This document shows positions 6,240 through 15,923 of a stretch of 64,000 nt of DNA, one piece after another; position 1 is the first letter of the stretch; each line of letters starts with the position of its first letter. Made by a program: the position numbers and the translations under genes. The stretch covers positions 186,001 through 250,000 of the forward strand of contig JACQEZ010000001.1 of assembly GCA_016200325.1 (NCBI GenBank), given 5' to 3'. Below the pieces are notes generated by a model. It was not told the DNA's origin. It saw only the letters and a list, made by a program, of their open reading frames with translations, and did not search any database. This stretch comes from Candidatus Manganitrophaceae bacterium. Its GTDB lineage: Bacteria; Nitrospirota; Nitrospiria; SBBL01; Manganitrophaceae.

Positions 6240-8121
6240 AAGGCGTGTCCCCAGTTCGCGCCGGGCGCCGCTATTATGGGTCGCCTCCCTCTTGAGCGTC
6301 GGTTTTGTCCTCGTGGCGGTCCGGTTGGTGATCCTTCAGGCGTTCCAGCATGAGGCCTGGTCGAAACGGGCCGATCGCGAGCATGAGAAGAACATCTCCA
6401 TCGAGGCGGAACGGGGCACCATCTACGACCGAAACGGAAACATCCTCGCCATGAATGTGGAAGTCCCATCGGTCTATGCCGTCCCCACCGAAATTCGAGA
6501 TCCTGCTGCGGTCTCTCGGAAATTGGCGCCGATCTTGGATCTCGATCCAAAGGGATTAACAAAACGGCTGACCGACGGAAAGAATTTTGCTTGGGTTGCC
6601 CGTAAGATCGATCCGGCAAAAGCAGAGCAGATCCGCAAACATTCGATGGAAGGAATCGGTTTTGTCACGGAGAGCCAGCGCTTTTATCCTAAGCGGGCCC
6701 TCTTCGGCCATCTCCTCGGGTTCGCCGGCCTCGACAATCACGGCTTAGAAGGGGTCGAGCGGAAGTACGACACGACTCTGCGCGGAGAGAAAGGGTGGAT
6801 CGTGCTGGAGCGCGATGCCCATGGGAAATCGATCTTCCCCAAAGGGATCGACTACATCGCCCCTTCTCGCGGTAAAGATCTTTATCTGACGGTCGATGAG
6901 GTGATCCAGCATATCAGCGAGCGGGAGCTCGACCGGATTGTGGAGAAGAAACATGCCAAGGGGGGAACGGTCATCGTCATGGACCCTTGGAGCGGAGAGA
7001 TCCTTGCGATGGCGGTCCGGCCGAGGTTCAATCCGAACGCCGTACAGATGCATCAGCCCTCCGAATGGCGCAATCGCGCCATCACCGACGCCTATGAGCC
7101 CGGTTCGACTTTTAAAATCGTGACCGCTTCTGCGGCCCTTGAAGAGAAGGTGGTCGATCCGAACGAAATGATCGATTGTGAACAGGGGGCCTATCCGGTT
7201 TTTGGGACGGTGATTCACGACCATGAGCCGGTCGGGGTGGTCTCTTTTCGCCAGGTGATCGCAAAGTCAAGCAACATTGGGACGGCCAAGGTGGCGCAGC
7301 GGCTCGGTGAAAAACGGCTCTCCAGCTACATCCAGGCCTTCGGCTTCGGCGAGCGCCTGGGGATCGATCTGCTGGGAGAAGCCCCCGGCTTGGTCCGCAC
7401 CCCCGACCAGTGGTCGAAGCGCTCGCTTGCGTCGATGGCCATCGGGCAGGAGATCGGCGTCACTCCCCTTCAGGTGATCTCGGCGGTGTCGGTCGTCGCG
7501 AACGGCGGATGGCTGATGACCCCGCACCTGGTCCGTCAGGTCAAAGAGGTCAACCTGCGGCAGGTCGGCGGCGAGGGACGGGTCATTAAGGAATCGGGCG
7601 CGGAGGTCCGCAGACGAGTGATCTCAGAGGGGACCGCCCGCGAGATGGTCCGAATCTTACAGGGGGTCGTCTCCAAGTCGGGCACCGGCGGCAAGGCGGC
7701 GATTCCCGGCTACCTGGTGGCGGGGAAGACCGGCACCGCCCAAAAGATCGACCCGGCGACCGGCCGCTACTCGGCGCACGACTTTGTCAGCTCTTTTGTC
7801 GGATTTGCTCCGGCAGACGCTCCCGCCGTCGCCATCCTGGTCATGGTCGATGAGCCGGAAGGGGAGGCCTGGGGAGGAAGTGTGGCGGCGCCGGTCTTCT
7901 CCGCCGTCGGAAGCGAGGTGTTGCACTACCTGAAGGTCCCCCCCCAACCACCGCTCGGCGAGCAGCTATTGACCGCGTCGATGACACTCCAGGAAGAGCG
8001 GGAGATCGAGGTGAAAAAGAAGCGTTCCGGTGTCGTCCGAAAAACAGCTTCAAACCCGCTTTCCGAGGTGATCGCCTGGAACGGTCCGGGGGGAGCGAGA
8101 GAAGGCAAGGATCATCGTTGA
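6232..8121 (+). CDS. ftsI: Septal peptidoglycan transpeptidase FtsI (PBP3)
   Basis: 629-residue class B penicillin-binding protein that cross-links septal peptidoglycan with FtsW. One transmembrane anchor (about 13-35), a PBP dimerisation domain starting ERGTIYDRNGNILA, and the transpeptidase domain with SxxK at 292-295 (STFK), SxN at 346-348 (SSN) and KTG at 499-501. No PASTA repeats follow; a basic, low-complexity tail of about 60 residues ends the protein. ATG at 6232 lies within the ftsL end. Stop overlaps the murE TTG. Confidence 0.97.
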   Translation: MIKRRVPSSRRAPLLWVASLLSVGFVLVAVRLVILQAFQHEAWSKRADREHEKNISIEAERGTIYDRNGNILAMNVEVPSVYAVPTEIRDPAAVSRKLAPILDLDPKGLTKRLTDGKNFAWVARKIDPAKAEQIRKHSMEGIGFVTESQRFYPKRALFGHLLGFAGLDNHGLEGVERKYDTTLRGEKGWIVLERDAHGKSIFPKGIDYIAPSRGKDLYLTVDEVIQHISERELDRIVEKKHAKGGTVIVMDPWSGEILAMAVRPRFNPNAVQMHQPSEWRNRAITDAYEPGSTFKIVTASAALEEKVVDPNEMIDCEQGAYPVFGTVIHDHEPVGVVSFRQVIAKSSNIGTAKVAQRLGEKRLSSYIQAFGFGERLGIDLLGEAPGLVRTPDQWSKRSLASMAIGQEIGVTPLQVISAVSVVANGGWLMTPHLVRQVKEVNLRQVGGEGRVIKESGAEVRRRVISEGTAREMVRILQGVVSKSGTGGKAAIPGYLVAGKTGTAQKIDPATGRYSAHDFVSSFVGFAPADAPAVAILVMVDEPEGEAWGGSVAAPVFSAVGSEVLHYLKVPPQPPLGEQLLTASMTLQEEREIEVKKKRSGVVRKTASNPLSEVIAWNGPGGAREGKDHR

Positions 8122-9629
8122 AATTAAATGAGTGGCTCGATCTTTTTGCGGCCAAAGAGGTCGTCGGCCCGACGGAGCTGGAGATCAACGACATTGCTTC
8201 CGATTCAAGGAAGGTGAGACCGGGCGGCCTTTTTGTGGCAACGGTCGGGACCCGACAAGACGGCCGCCTCTTTATCGCGGAGGCGATTGCGCAGGGCGCC
8301 GCCGTTGTGGTTGCAGAGGGGCCGCTTCCATCGAGGGAGCAGACGGCCGGAAAGGCCGGTCGGCCGGTGACCTATATCGAAGTCGACCAGGTGCGCCGGG
8401 CGCTGGCGCATCTTGCTTCTTACTTTTATGGAAATCCAACCGACGGGCTCCATCTGATCGGTGTGACCGGAACCAATGGAAAGACCACGACCGCCTTTTT
8501 AACGCAAGCGCTCTTGCGGGCCGGTCAGTTTAAAACGGGATTGCTGGGGACCGTTCAGTTCGACTTGGGAGGAACGGTCCGACCGGCGACCCACACGACG
8601 CCGGGGGCGCTGGAGCTGCACGCCCTCTTTGGCGAGATGCGCGGGGCCGGTGCAACCCATGTCGTCATGGAGGTCTCCTCCCATGCGCTCGATCAAGGAC
8701 GGGTGGAGGGGTGCTGGTTCGATGCGGCGATCTTTACGAACCTCACGCAAGATCACCTCGATTATCATGGGACGCTGGAGGCGTATTTTGCCGCCAAACG
8801 TCGGCTTTTCGAGCAGACCGGAATGGCGATCGTGAATGTCGACGACCCTTGGGGGCGGCGGCTTCGGGAAGAGATCCCGAACCGGAGTTGGAGTTACGGG
8901 CTTGGGCCCGAGGCCGATTTCTATCCGACATCGATCGAGAGCGATCTGGCAGGAATTCGGATGACGGTCCAGAGTCCCAAAGGGACGCTGCAAATTCAGT
9001 CGCCCCTCGTCGGCCGATACAATGTCCACAATCTTCTCGCCGCGATCGCGGCGGGGATGGCGCTGGAGCTCTCGAAAGAGCAGATCGTCGCCGGGGTTGC
9101 GGCGATGTCGGGGGTGCCGGGGCGTTTTGAGAAGATCGACGGCGGACAAAATTTTTGGGTCATTGTCGATTATGCCCACACCGACGATGCCTTGACCCGC
9201 TTGCTTCAGGCGGTGACCGATCTTTCCCCTCGGAGAATTATCACCATCTTCGGCTGCGGTGGCGACCGCGACCGAGGAAAGCGGCCGAAGATGGGAGCGG
9301 TCTCCGCGCGCTACAGCGATATCACGCTCTTGACCTCCGACAATCCCCGGAGCGAGGCGCCACTCGCCATCCTTCAGGAAATCGAGGCGGGGCTCAAGGA
9401 AGAAGATCCCGCCGCCCGGTATGAGATCATCGAGAACCGGCGCGAGGCGATCGGTCGGGCGGTCGACCTGGCCACAGAAGGGGATGCGGTCGTAATCGCC
9501 GGTAAGGGACATGAAGATTATCAGGTCATCGGAGAGAAGCGCTTCCCCTTTGACGACCGCGAGGTGGCGCGGGCGGCTCTCACGGCTCTAAAAGGAAAAG
9601 CGGGGAGAGGGGAGGAAGGAAGGATCTGA
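8118..9629 (+). CDS. murE: UDP-MurNAc-L-Ala-D-Glu:meso-diaminopimelate ligase MurE
   Basis: 503 residues. Adds the third amino acid of the peptidoglycan stem in the cytoplasm using ATP. P-loop GTNGKTTT at 118-125, Mur-ligase motif VDYAHTDDAL near 350, and DNPR at 408-411, the signature for meso-diaminopimelate rather than lysine; the organism therefore most likely has DAP-type peptidoglycan. Start is TTG at 8118, overlapping the ftsI stop as TTGA, with AAGG about 9 bases upstream; no ATG gives the conserved N-terminus. Confidence 0.97.
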   Translation: MKLNEWLDLFAAKEVVGPTELEINDIASDSRKVRPGGLFVATVGTRQDGRLFIAEAIAQGAAVVVAEGPLPSREQTAGKAGRPVTYIEVDQVRRALAHLASYFYGNPTDGLHLIGVTGTNGKTTTAFLTQALLRAGQFKTGLLGTVQFDLGGTVRPATHTTPGALELHALFGEMRGAGATHVVMEVSSHALDQGRVEGCWFDAAIFTNLTQDHLDYHGTLEAYFAAKRRLFEQTGMAIVNVDDPWGRRLREEIPNRSWSYGLGPEADFYPTSIESDLAGIRMTVQSPKGTLQIQSPLVGRYNVHNLLAAIAAGMALELSKEQIVAGVAAMSGVPGRFEKIDGGQNFWVIVDYAHTDDALTRLLQAVTDLSPRRIITIFGCGGDRDRGKRPKMGAVSARYSDITLLTSDNPRSEAPLAILQEIEAGLKEEDPAARYEIIENRREAIGRAVDLATEGDAVVIAGKGHEDYQVIGEKRFPFDDREVARAALTALKGKAGRGEEGRI

Positions 9630-9668
9630 GGGTCCTCTTCCTGATCGCCTCTTGTCCTGGGTTGTTTA

Positions 9669-11105
9669 ATGAAGATGTGGACGATTGAAACAATTTTATC
9701 GGGGAGCGAAGGGATCTTGAAAGGGGGAGCGCTTTCTTCAGAGATCGCCGGCTTCTCAATTGATACCCGAACCATCCGTCCCGGGGAACTCTTCATCGCT
9801 TTAAAGGGGCCCCGCTTCGACGGACATGATTTCATCGCGCCGGCGATGGCGCGGGGGGCGGCGGGCGCAATGGTCTCCCGTGCGGCGTTCGAAGCGCGGA
9901 ACAAAGAGTGGCAGGCTTACCTTGATCGTGCCGGGTTCGTCCTGGTTCACGATCCGTTGGAGGCGCTCCAGGCGATGGCGACCTGGCACCGGAACCGGTT
10001 TCAGGTTCCATTGATCGGCGTCACCGGGAGCAACGGGAAGACGACGACCAAAGAGATGATCGCGGCGATTTTATCCCGGCGCGGGGCGGTCTTGAAAAAT
10101 GAGGGGAATTTGAATAATCATATCGGTCTCCCTCTCTCAGTGCTTCGTTTGAATGCCGACCATCGCGCGGCGGTGCTGGAGATTGGGATCAGCCAAAAAG
10201 GGGAGATGCAACGGCTCTGCGAGATTGCCCGGCCGACGGTCGGCGTCATCACCAATATCGGCCCGGCCCATCTCGAGTTTTTGGGGAGCCTTGCCGGCGT
10301 TGCCGAGGAAAAAGGAAAGCTCTTTGAGTCGGTTGGAGCCGAAGGGACCGCCGTGATCAACCTCGATGATCCCCATCTCGCCTCTTGGGAAGGACGCGCT
10401 TCAAACCGCACGACCTTCTCGCTGGAGCATCCGGCCGATGTGACCGGGGCCGATCTTCGCCAGGCGGGGTCTGGAATCGGCTTCACGCTTCGGATCGCTC
10501 GAACCGGCGAGGAGGGAGAGATTCTCCTCGCGACGTCGGGGCGGCACCAGGCCTATAACGCCCTTGCTGCGGCCGCAGTCGCTTCGAGCTTAGGATATCG
10601 GTTGGATGAAATCGGCGCAGGGCTCGGCGCTTTCCGTCCGGTGGCGCTCCGAGCGGAGCTCCTGGAGGTGAATGGAAAGACGATTTTGCTCGACGCCTAC
10701 AATGCGAATCCGGCGTCGATGAAGGCGGCGCTCGAAATGCTCGGCACCTTTGTTGCGCCGAAGCGGGGCGCCCCCAGAAAAGTAGCGATCCTCGGAGATA
10801 TGCTCGAGCTGGGGGCGCATTCGGAGAGGGCCCATCGGGAGATCGGACGATATGCGGCGGCGAAGGGGGTCGATCTGCTCCTCACCGTGGGGCAGTGGGC
10901 GGAGCAGGTGGCGGAGGGGGCGCGACATGCCGGATTGTCCGCCGACGCCGTTCACGCTTATGCCGACCTTCTTTCGCTTGAAAAGGGATTGATTCCACAG
11001 CTCCGTGAGGGAGATGTGTTGTTGATTAAAGGATCGCGGGGGATGCGAATGGAGGCGCTTCTCCCCTCGCTTGGCGTGCAAAGGGCGGAGAAGGGTCACA
11101 ACTGA
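9669..11105 (+). CDS. murF: UDP-MurNAc-tripeptide:D-Ala-D-Ala ligase MurF
   Basis: 478 residues. Adds D-Ala-D-Ala to make the UDP-MurNAc-pentapeptide. N-terminal uridine-binding domain with [16 protein letters not shown] (about 30-45), ATP-binding [13 protein letters not shown] at about 117-129, the central [14 protein letters not shown] motif specific for MurF, and [10 protein letters not shown] in the C-terminal domain. ATG at 9669 follows a 39-base gap from murE. Its TGA overlaps the mraY ATG by one base (TGATG), a coupled stop-start. Confidence 0.97.
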   Translation: MKMWTIETILSGSEGILKGGALSSEIAGFSIDTRTIRPGELFIALKGPRFDGHDFIAPAMARGAAGAMVSRAAFEARNKEWQAYLDRAGFVLVHDPLEALQAMATWHRNRFQVPLIGVTGSNGKTTTKEMIAAILSRRGAVLKNEGNLNNHIGLPLSVLRLNADHRAAVLEIGISQKGEMQRLCEIARPTVGVITNIGPAHLEFLGSLAGVAEEKGKLFESVGAEGTAVINLDDPHLASWEGRASNRTTFSLEHPADVTGADLRQAGSGIGFTLRIARTGEEGEILLATSGRHQAYNALAAAAVASSLGYRLDEIGAGLGAFRPVALRAELLEVNGKTILLDAYNANPASMKAALEMLGTFVAPKRGAPRKVAILGDMLELGAHSERAHREIGRYAAAKGVDLLLTVGQWAEQVAEGARHAGLSADAVHAYADLLSLEKGLIPQLREGDVLLIKGSRGMRMEALLPSLGVQRAEKGHN

Positions 11106-12181
11106 TGCTCTACGAGTTGCTCTATCCGCTCCACACGACCTATTCGTTCTTCAACGTTTTTCGTTATATCACCTTCCGGACGATTTATGCGGTGGTGACC
11201 GCCCTGGTGATCTCCTTTCTGATCGGAGATTGGGTCACCGAGATGCTTCGGAAGTACCAGATCGGCCAGCAGATCCGGAGCGACGGGCCGAAGTCGCACA
11301 TGAGCAAATCGGGGACGCCGACGATGGGGGGGATTCTGATCCTCACGGCGATCCTGGTGTCGACGCTCCTCTGGGCCGATTTGAAGAATCGATACGTTTG
11401 GCTCGCCATCTTCACGACGGTTGGATTTGGCGCGATCGGATTTGCGGACGACTATCTGAAATGCATTCGGAAGAATTCAAAGGGGCTCCTTCCCCGTTAC
11501 AAATTCAGCCTTCAGGTGCTTGTGGCGTTGATCGTTGCGCTGGGGGTCTACCGCTCTGCGGCTTACTCCCCGATCTTATCGATCCCCTTTTTCAAAAACA
11601 TCACCCCCGATTTGGGGCCGTTTTATATTCCATTCGCGATTCTGGTGATCGTCGGCGCGTCGAATGCGGTCAACCTCACCGACGGGCTCGATGGCCTGGT
11701 GATCGGGCCGTTCACCGTGGCGGCGGTCTCTTATACGATCGTCGCCTATGTCACCGGCCATCGGACGCTGTCGGAGTATCTGCTGATCCCGCACATCGAC
11801 GGCGCGGGGGAGCTGTCGGTCTTCTGCGGCGCGATGATCGGGGCCGGTCTCGGATTTCTTTGGTACAACGCCTATCCGGCGTCGATCTTTATGGGCGACG
11901 TCGGGTCGCTTCCGCTCGGCGCGGCGCTAGGGACGGTGGCGGTGATCTCAAAACACGAGCTGCTCTTGACGCTGGTCGGGGGGATCTTTGTGGTGGAGGC
12001 CCTTTCGGTGATCTTCCAAGTCGCCTCGTTCAAATCGAGCGGGAAGCGGGTCTTTCTGATGGCGCCGATCCATCACCACTTCGAGCTCAAGGGATGGAAA
12101 GAGACGAAGATCGTGGTGCGCTTCTGGATCATCTCGATTATCTTGGCGCTGCTCAGTTTGAGCACACTGAAGTTGAGGTAA
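11105..12181 (+). CDS. mraY: Phospho-N-acetylmuramoyl-pentapeptide transferase MraY
   Basis: 358-residue polytopic membrane enzyme (about ten transmembrane helices) that transfers phospho-MurNAc-pentapeptide to undecaprenyl phosphate, making lipid I. Conserved cytoplasmic motifs are visible: [21 protein letters not shown] with the paired aspartates, [20 protein letters not shown] and the C-terminal [11 protein letters not shown]. Length and topology are normal. One-base overlap with murF; murD follows after about 50 bases. Confidence 0.98.
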   Translation: MLYELLYPLHTTYSFFNVFRYITFRTIYAVVTALVISFLIGDWVTEMLRKYQIGQQIRSDGPKSHMSKSGTPTMGGILILTAILVSTLLWADLKNRYVWLAIFTTVGFGAIGFADDYLKCIRKNSKGLLPRYKFSLQVLVALIVALGVYRSAAYSPILSIPFFKNITPDLGPFYIPFAILVIVGASNAVNLTDGLDGLVIGPFTVAAVSYTIVAYVTGHRTLSEYLLIPHIDGAGELSVFCGAMIGAGLGFLWYNAYPASIFMGDVGSLPLGAALGTVAVISKHELLLTLVGGIFVVEALSVIFQVASFKSSGKRVFLMAPIHHHFELKGWKETKIVVRFWIISIILALLSLSTLKLR

Positions 12182-12230
12182 TGTGAGGCGAAGGGAAGAA
12201 ATACGGACCCGTCCGCGGGTTGAGGATGGA

Positions 12231-13586
12231 ATGGCAACGTCGTTTCGAGGGAAAAAAGGGGTCGTCGTCGGGATGGGGGAGAGCGGGGCTGCCGCCGCCG
12301 CGCTCCTCGTCCGCGAGGGGGCGGCGGTGCTCGTTACGGACGATCGCCGGAAGGAGATCCCCGCCGCACTCCGAGGGTTGACGGAAGGGGAGGGCCCGGG
12401 GACGATCCGCTTCCGTCTGGGGGACCGACCGACAGAAGAGCTCCTCTCGGCCGACTTCATCGTCATCAGCCCCGGCGTTCCGCGGGAGACCCTTCCGCTG
12501 CAGGCGCTGCAGATCCGGAAGATCCCGATCCTCGGCGAGATCGAGCTGGCCTCGACCTTTCTGACCGCCCCGATCATCGCCATTACCGGGACCAATGGCA
12601 AAAGCACCGTCACCACCCTGGTCGGAGAGATTTTGAAGGAGGGGGGGTGGAAGGTTTTCGTCGGCGGGAATCTCGGCACGCCCCTTTCGGAGGCGGTCTC
12701 GAAGGTCTGGGATTTCGTCGTGGTGGAGGTGAGCTCCTTTCAGCTCGAGACGATTCGAACCTTTCGCCCGCGGATCGCCGCATTGCTCAATGTCACCCCC
12801 GACCACCTCGATCGTTATCCCGATTTTCAATCGTATCGGGAAGCAAAGTGGCGGATTTTTGAAAACCAGTCGGAAGGAGACCATGCCGTCCTCAATCAAG
12901 ACGATCCGGGAGCGTTGCCCTCTTTCTTGAAGCCCGAGGGGGTTTTCTTCAGCCGCGGATCGGTTCCCCGACGGGGGGTTTATCTGAGGGAAGGAGAGAT
13001 CCTCTCCAACCTTTGGGGGGAGCCGCAGCCGATTCTCCGCCTGGAAGCGCTGAAGATCAAAGGATCGCACAATGTCGAGAATGCGATGGCGGCCGCAGCG
13101 ATCACCCTCCTCTGCGGCAGCTCGGTCGAGCAGATCGCCCAGGCGCTGACCCGCTTCAAAGGATTGCCGCACCGGATGGAAACCGTCCGGGAGGTGCGGG
13201 GGGTGAAATACATCGACGATTCGAAGGGGACAAACGTCGGCGCGGTCATCAAATCGCTGGAGGGCTTCACCGTCCCGGTCGTCCTCATCGCCGGTGGAAA
13301 AGACAAAGGGAGCGACTTCGGACCGCTGCGCGATTCGGTTCTAAAAAAGGTCAAGCGGCTGATCTTGCTCGGAGAGGCGCAGGAGAAGCTTGCTCGCTGC
13401 TTTTTGGACCATCCGGCGGTGGAGCGGGTCGATTCCATGGAGCAGGCCGTCGCGCGGGCGGCGGCGGCGGCAACACCGGGCGATGTCGTTCTCCTCTCGC
13501 CGGCCTGTGCCAGCTTTGATCTTTTTCGAGATTACCGGCACCGAGGGGAGGTCTTCAAAAAAGAGGTGGAAGGGCTGTCCGCATGA
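12231..13586 (+). CDS. murD: UDP-MurNAc-L-Ala:D-glutamate ligase MurD
   Basis: 451 residues from the ATG at 12231, chosen over the GTG at 12183 because GAGG lies five bases upstream and the protein then begins directly with the Rossmann segment KKGVVVGMGESG. It adds D-glutamate to UDP-MurNAc-L-Ala. ATP-binding ITGTNGKSTVTT, the central EVSSFQLETI and LNVTPDHLDRYP, and the C-terminal DDSKGTNVGA and SPACASFDLF motifs are all present. Overlaps ftsW by four bases (ATGA). Confidence 0.97.
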   Translation: MATSFRGKKGVVVGMGESGAAAAALLVREGAAVLVTDDRRKEIPAALRGLTEGEGPGTIRFRLGDRPTEELLSADFIVISPGVPRETLPLQALQIRKIPILGEIELASTFLTAPIIAITGTNGKSTVTTLVGEILKEGGWKVFVGGNLGTPLSEAVSKVWDFVVVEVSSFQLETIRTFRPRIAALLNVTPDHLDRYPDFQSYREAKWRIFENQSEGDHAVLNQDDPGALPSFLKPEGVFFSRGSVPRRGVYLREGEILSNLWGEPQPILRLEALKIKGSHNVENAMAAAAITLLCGSSVEQIAQALTRFKGLPHRMETVREVRGVKYIDDSKGTNVGAVIKSLEGFTVPVVLIAGGKDKGSDFGPLRDSVLKKVKRLILLGEAQEKLARCFLDHPAVERVDSMEQAVARAAAAATPGDVVLLSPACASFDLFRDYRHRGEVFKKEVEGLSA

Positions 13587-14758
13587 GGGTAATGTCGGAG
13601 TGGGGGCGATCGATTTTAGCGGGGCGGACCCGTCCGGGGGCCGGCGATCCCGTTCTTCTGATGATCGCTTTTCTTCTTGGATTGATCGGATTGGTGATGA
13701 TCTACAGCGCCAGCGGTATCTTGGCGGGAAAACATTATAACGACTCAGCCTTCTTCCTGAAGCGGCAGCTTGTTTGGATGGGAATCGGCCTGGTGGGGCT
13801 GACCGTTGCAGCCCGAATCGACCTCGATCGGCTCCGCGGATGGATCGCGCCGTTGACGCTGTTGGTTTTTGCTTTGCTGATCGCAGTCCTCCTCCCCGGC
13901 GTGGGGTCGGAGATCAACGGCTCCCGCCGATGGCTTCGGCTCGGGCCGCTGGCGTTTCAGCCATCGGAGGCGGCGAAGCTTTTTACCATTCTCTATCTGA
14001 GCAACTATGTTGCCCGCCGCGGCGACCAGCTGCGCGATTTTTTCGAAGGGGTCGGTCCGGCGCTGATCCTCATCGGTCTGGAGTTGGCCTTGATCTTGGT
14101 GGAGCCCGATCTCGGGATGACGGTTACGGTGCTGATGCTGGCGGCGATGCTTCTCCTGGTGGGAGGCGTTTCCATCAAGCACCTCGCCTCGATCGGGTTG
14201 TTGATGATTCCGCTGGTTCTCTATTGGATTCTAAAGACCCCTTACCGGCGGGAGCGGGTGATGGCCTATCTCCACCCTTGGGACAACTCGTCGTCGAGCG
14301 GTTTTCAGATGATTCAGTCGTATCTTGCGTTGGGAAGTGGGGGGATCGCCGGGAACGGTTTGGGAGAAGGACGGCAGAAGCTCTTCTTCCTTCCGGAGCC
14401 GCATACCGATTTTATCTTCGCGCTGATTGGAGAAGAGCTCGGCCTGATCGGGACCCTCTTCCTCCTCTTTCTCTATATCGCCCTGCTCTGGAAAGGGACG
14501 CAGATCGCACTGGCGATCGAAGATCCCTTTCGCCGGATGCTGGGGACCGGGATGACGTTGATGATGACGCTGCCGGCGCTGTTGAACATGGGAGTGGTGA
14601 CCGGCCTGCTGCCGACGAAAGGGCTCGCGCTGCCGTTCGTCAGCTACGGCGGCTCCTCGCTTTTGATGAACTGTGTCGCGATCGGATTCCTCTTCAATGT
14701 GTCGCGGGAGGCGAAAGCCGGTTCCGGAAGGACCGCGGTCCAGGGAGGGAGGGGGTGA
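13583..14758 (+). CDS. ftsW: Septal peptidoglycan glycosyltransferase FtsW
   Basis: 391-residue SEDS-family polymerase with about ten membrane helices that polymerises lipid II with FtsI. Visible: YSASGI in the first helix, QPSEAAKL, the essential periplasmic acidic region (EPDLGMT), NSSSSGFQMIQSYLALGSGG, PEPHTDFIFALIGEELG and the terminal PFVSYGGSSLL. Within the dcw cluster between murD and murG, so septal rather than lateral; its paralogue rodA is at 53641. ATG at 13583 overlaps murD; its stop overlaps the murG start. Confidence 0.96.
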   Translation: MRVMSEWGRSILAGRTRPGAGDPVLLMIAFLLGLIGLVMIYSASGILAGKHYNDSAFFLKRQLVWMGIGLVGLTVAARIDLDRLRGWIAPLTLLVFALLIAVLLPGVGSEINGSRRWLRLGPLAFQPSEAAKLFTILYLSNYVARRGDQLRDFFEGVGPALILIGLELALILVEPDLGMTVTVLMLAAMLLLVGGVSIKHLASIGLLMIPLVLYWILKTPYRRERVMAYLHPWDNSSSSGFQMIQSYLALGSGGIAGNGLGEGRQKLFFLPEPHTDFIFALIGEELGLIGTLFLLFLYIALLWKGTQIALAIEDPFRRMLGTGMTLMMTLPALLNMGVVTGLLPTKGLALPFVSYGGSSLLMNCVAIGFLFNVSREAKAGSGRTAVQGGRG

Positions 14759-15831
14759 GGGTGATCATCGCCGGCGGGGGAACAGGCGGGCATCTCTATC
14801 CGGGAATCGCCCTCGCGCAGACCTTTCAGCATCGCCAAGAGGCGCGGATCCTCTTCATTGGAACCGCTCAAGGGATGGAGGCGAAGCTCCTTCCCGAAAA
14901 GGGATTTGCTTTCGCGGCGATTTCGGCGAAGGGGTTTGTCGGAAAAGGGCTCTCCGCCCGTCTGAAATCGCTTTTTCTCGTCCCGGTGGGACTGATGCAG
15001 TCGATTTCGATTCTGAGAAGCTTTTCCCCTCACCTCGTCATCGGGATCGGCGGGTATGCCGCCGGCCCGGTCTTGTTGGCGGCGGTGCTGTTGAAGATCA
15101 AGCGGGTGATCCTGGAGCCGAACCTCGTTCCGGGGCTCGCCAATAAATTGGTCGCCCCTTGGGTTGATCTGGCGGTGATCGCTTTTGATGAATCCCGCGC
15201 CTATTTAAAATCGAAGCGCTTTCTGCGTGCCGGCGTGCCGGTCCGTCCCGAGATCGTTCAAGCGGGAACGCTTCAAAAAAGGCCGGCCTCGAACGGAATG
15301 CAAACTCTTCTCGTGCTGGGAGGGAGCCAAGGAGCGCACTCGATCAACCGGGCGATGGTTGCCGCCCTCCCGCATCTGAAGAAGAGATTGCTTCGGATCG
15401 TCCACCAGACCGGTCAGCGCGATTCAGCCGAAGTTCGCGCGGCGTATGCGCAGGCCGGCGTTCCGGCGCGGGTCGAGCCGTTTATTCAGGATATGGCGTC
15501 GGTCTATGCGGAGGCCGATCTGATCGTCAGCCGGGCCGGCGCCGGGACCCTGGCGGAGTTGGGTGCGGTCGGAAAGCCATCGATTTTGATCCCCTATCCA
15601 TTGGCGACCGGCCATCAGGAGAAGAACGGGGCGGCGTTTGTCGCCGCCGGTGCCTCGGAGATGATTCTCGACCGCGATCTCAACGGGGAGCGGCTGGCCG
15701 AACGAATGATCTTTCTCCTTTCCGATCCAAGCCGTCTCTCCGAGATGGCCGAGGCGGCGCGCCGGCAGGGACACCCGCACTCGGCGGAGGAGATCGCGGA
15801 AGCGTGCTTTGAATTGGTCGGGAGGAATTAA
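14755..15831 (+). CDS. murG: UDP-GlcNAc:lipid I N-acetylglucosaminyltransferase MurG
   Basis: 358 residues from the GTG at 14755, which overlaps the ftsW stop as GTGA and follows a purine-rich GGGAGGGAGG ribosome site. MurG adds GlcNAc to lipid I to make lipid II at the inner membrane face. The N-terminal RVIIAGGGTGGHLYPGIAL (residues 2-20) is the diagnostic G-loop, with IGIGGYAAGP and the C-terminal SRAGAGTLAELGAVGKPSI and PYPLATGHQEKNG motifs of GT-B glycosyltransferases. Confidence 0.97.
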   Translation: MRVIIAGGGTGGHLYPGIALAQTFQHRQEARILFIGTAQGMEAKLLPEKGFAFAAISAKGFVGKGLSARLKSLFLVPVGLMQSISILRSFSPHLVIGIGGYAAGPVLLAAVLLKIKRVILEPNLVPGLANKLVAPWVDLAVIAFDESRAYLKSKRFLRAGVPVRPEIVQAGTLQKRPASNGMQTLLVLGGSQGAHSINRAMVAALPHLKKRLLRIVHQTGQRDSAEVRAAYAQAGVPARVEPFIQDMASVYAEADLIVSRAGAGTLAELGAVGKPSILIPYPLATGHQEKNGAAFVAAGASEMILDRDLNGERLAERMIFLLSDPSRLSEMAEAARRQGHPHSAEEIAEACFELVGRN

Positions 15832-15837
15832 ATTGCA

Positions 15838-15906
15838 GATTGCTGATTGCGGGATACGGATTGAAAAAACCTTTCTTTCCCTGTTTTTATTCCGCAATCC
15901 ACAATC
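15838..15906. repeat. Imperfect inverted repeat between murG and murC
   Basis: GATTGCTGATTGCGG (15838-15852) pairs with CCGCAATCCACAATC (15892-15906) at 13 of 15 positions; further word-like repeats (GCAGATTGCTGATTG) flank the left arm. It fills the only sizeable gap inside this part of the cluster. A dispersed palindromic element is more likely than a terminator, as no T-run follows. Confidence 0.6.
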
Positions 15907-15923
15907 AGAAACCCGAAATCGAT

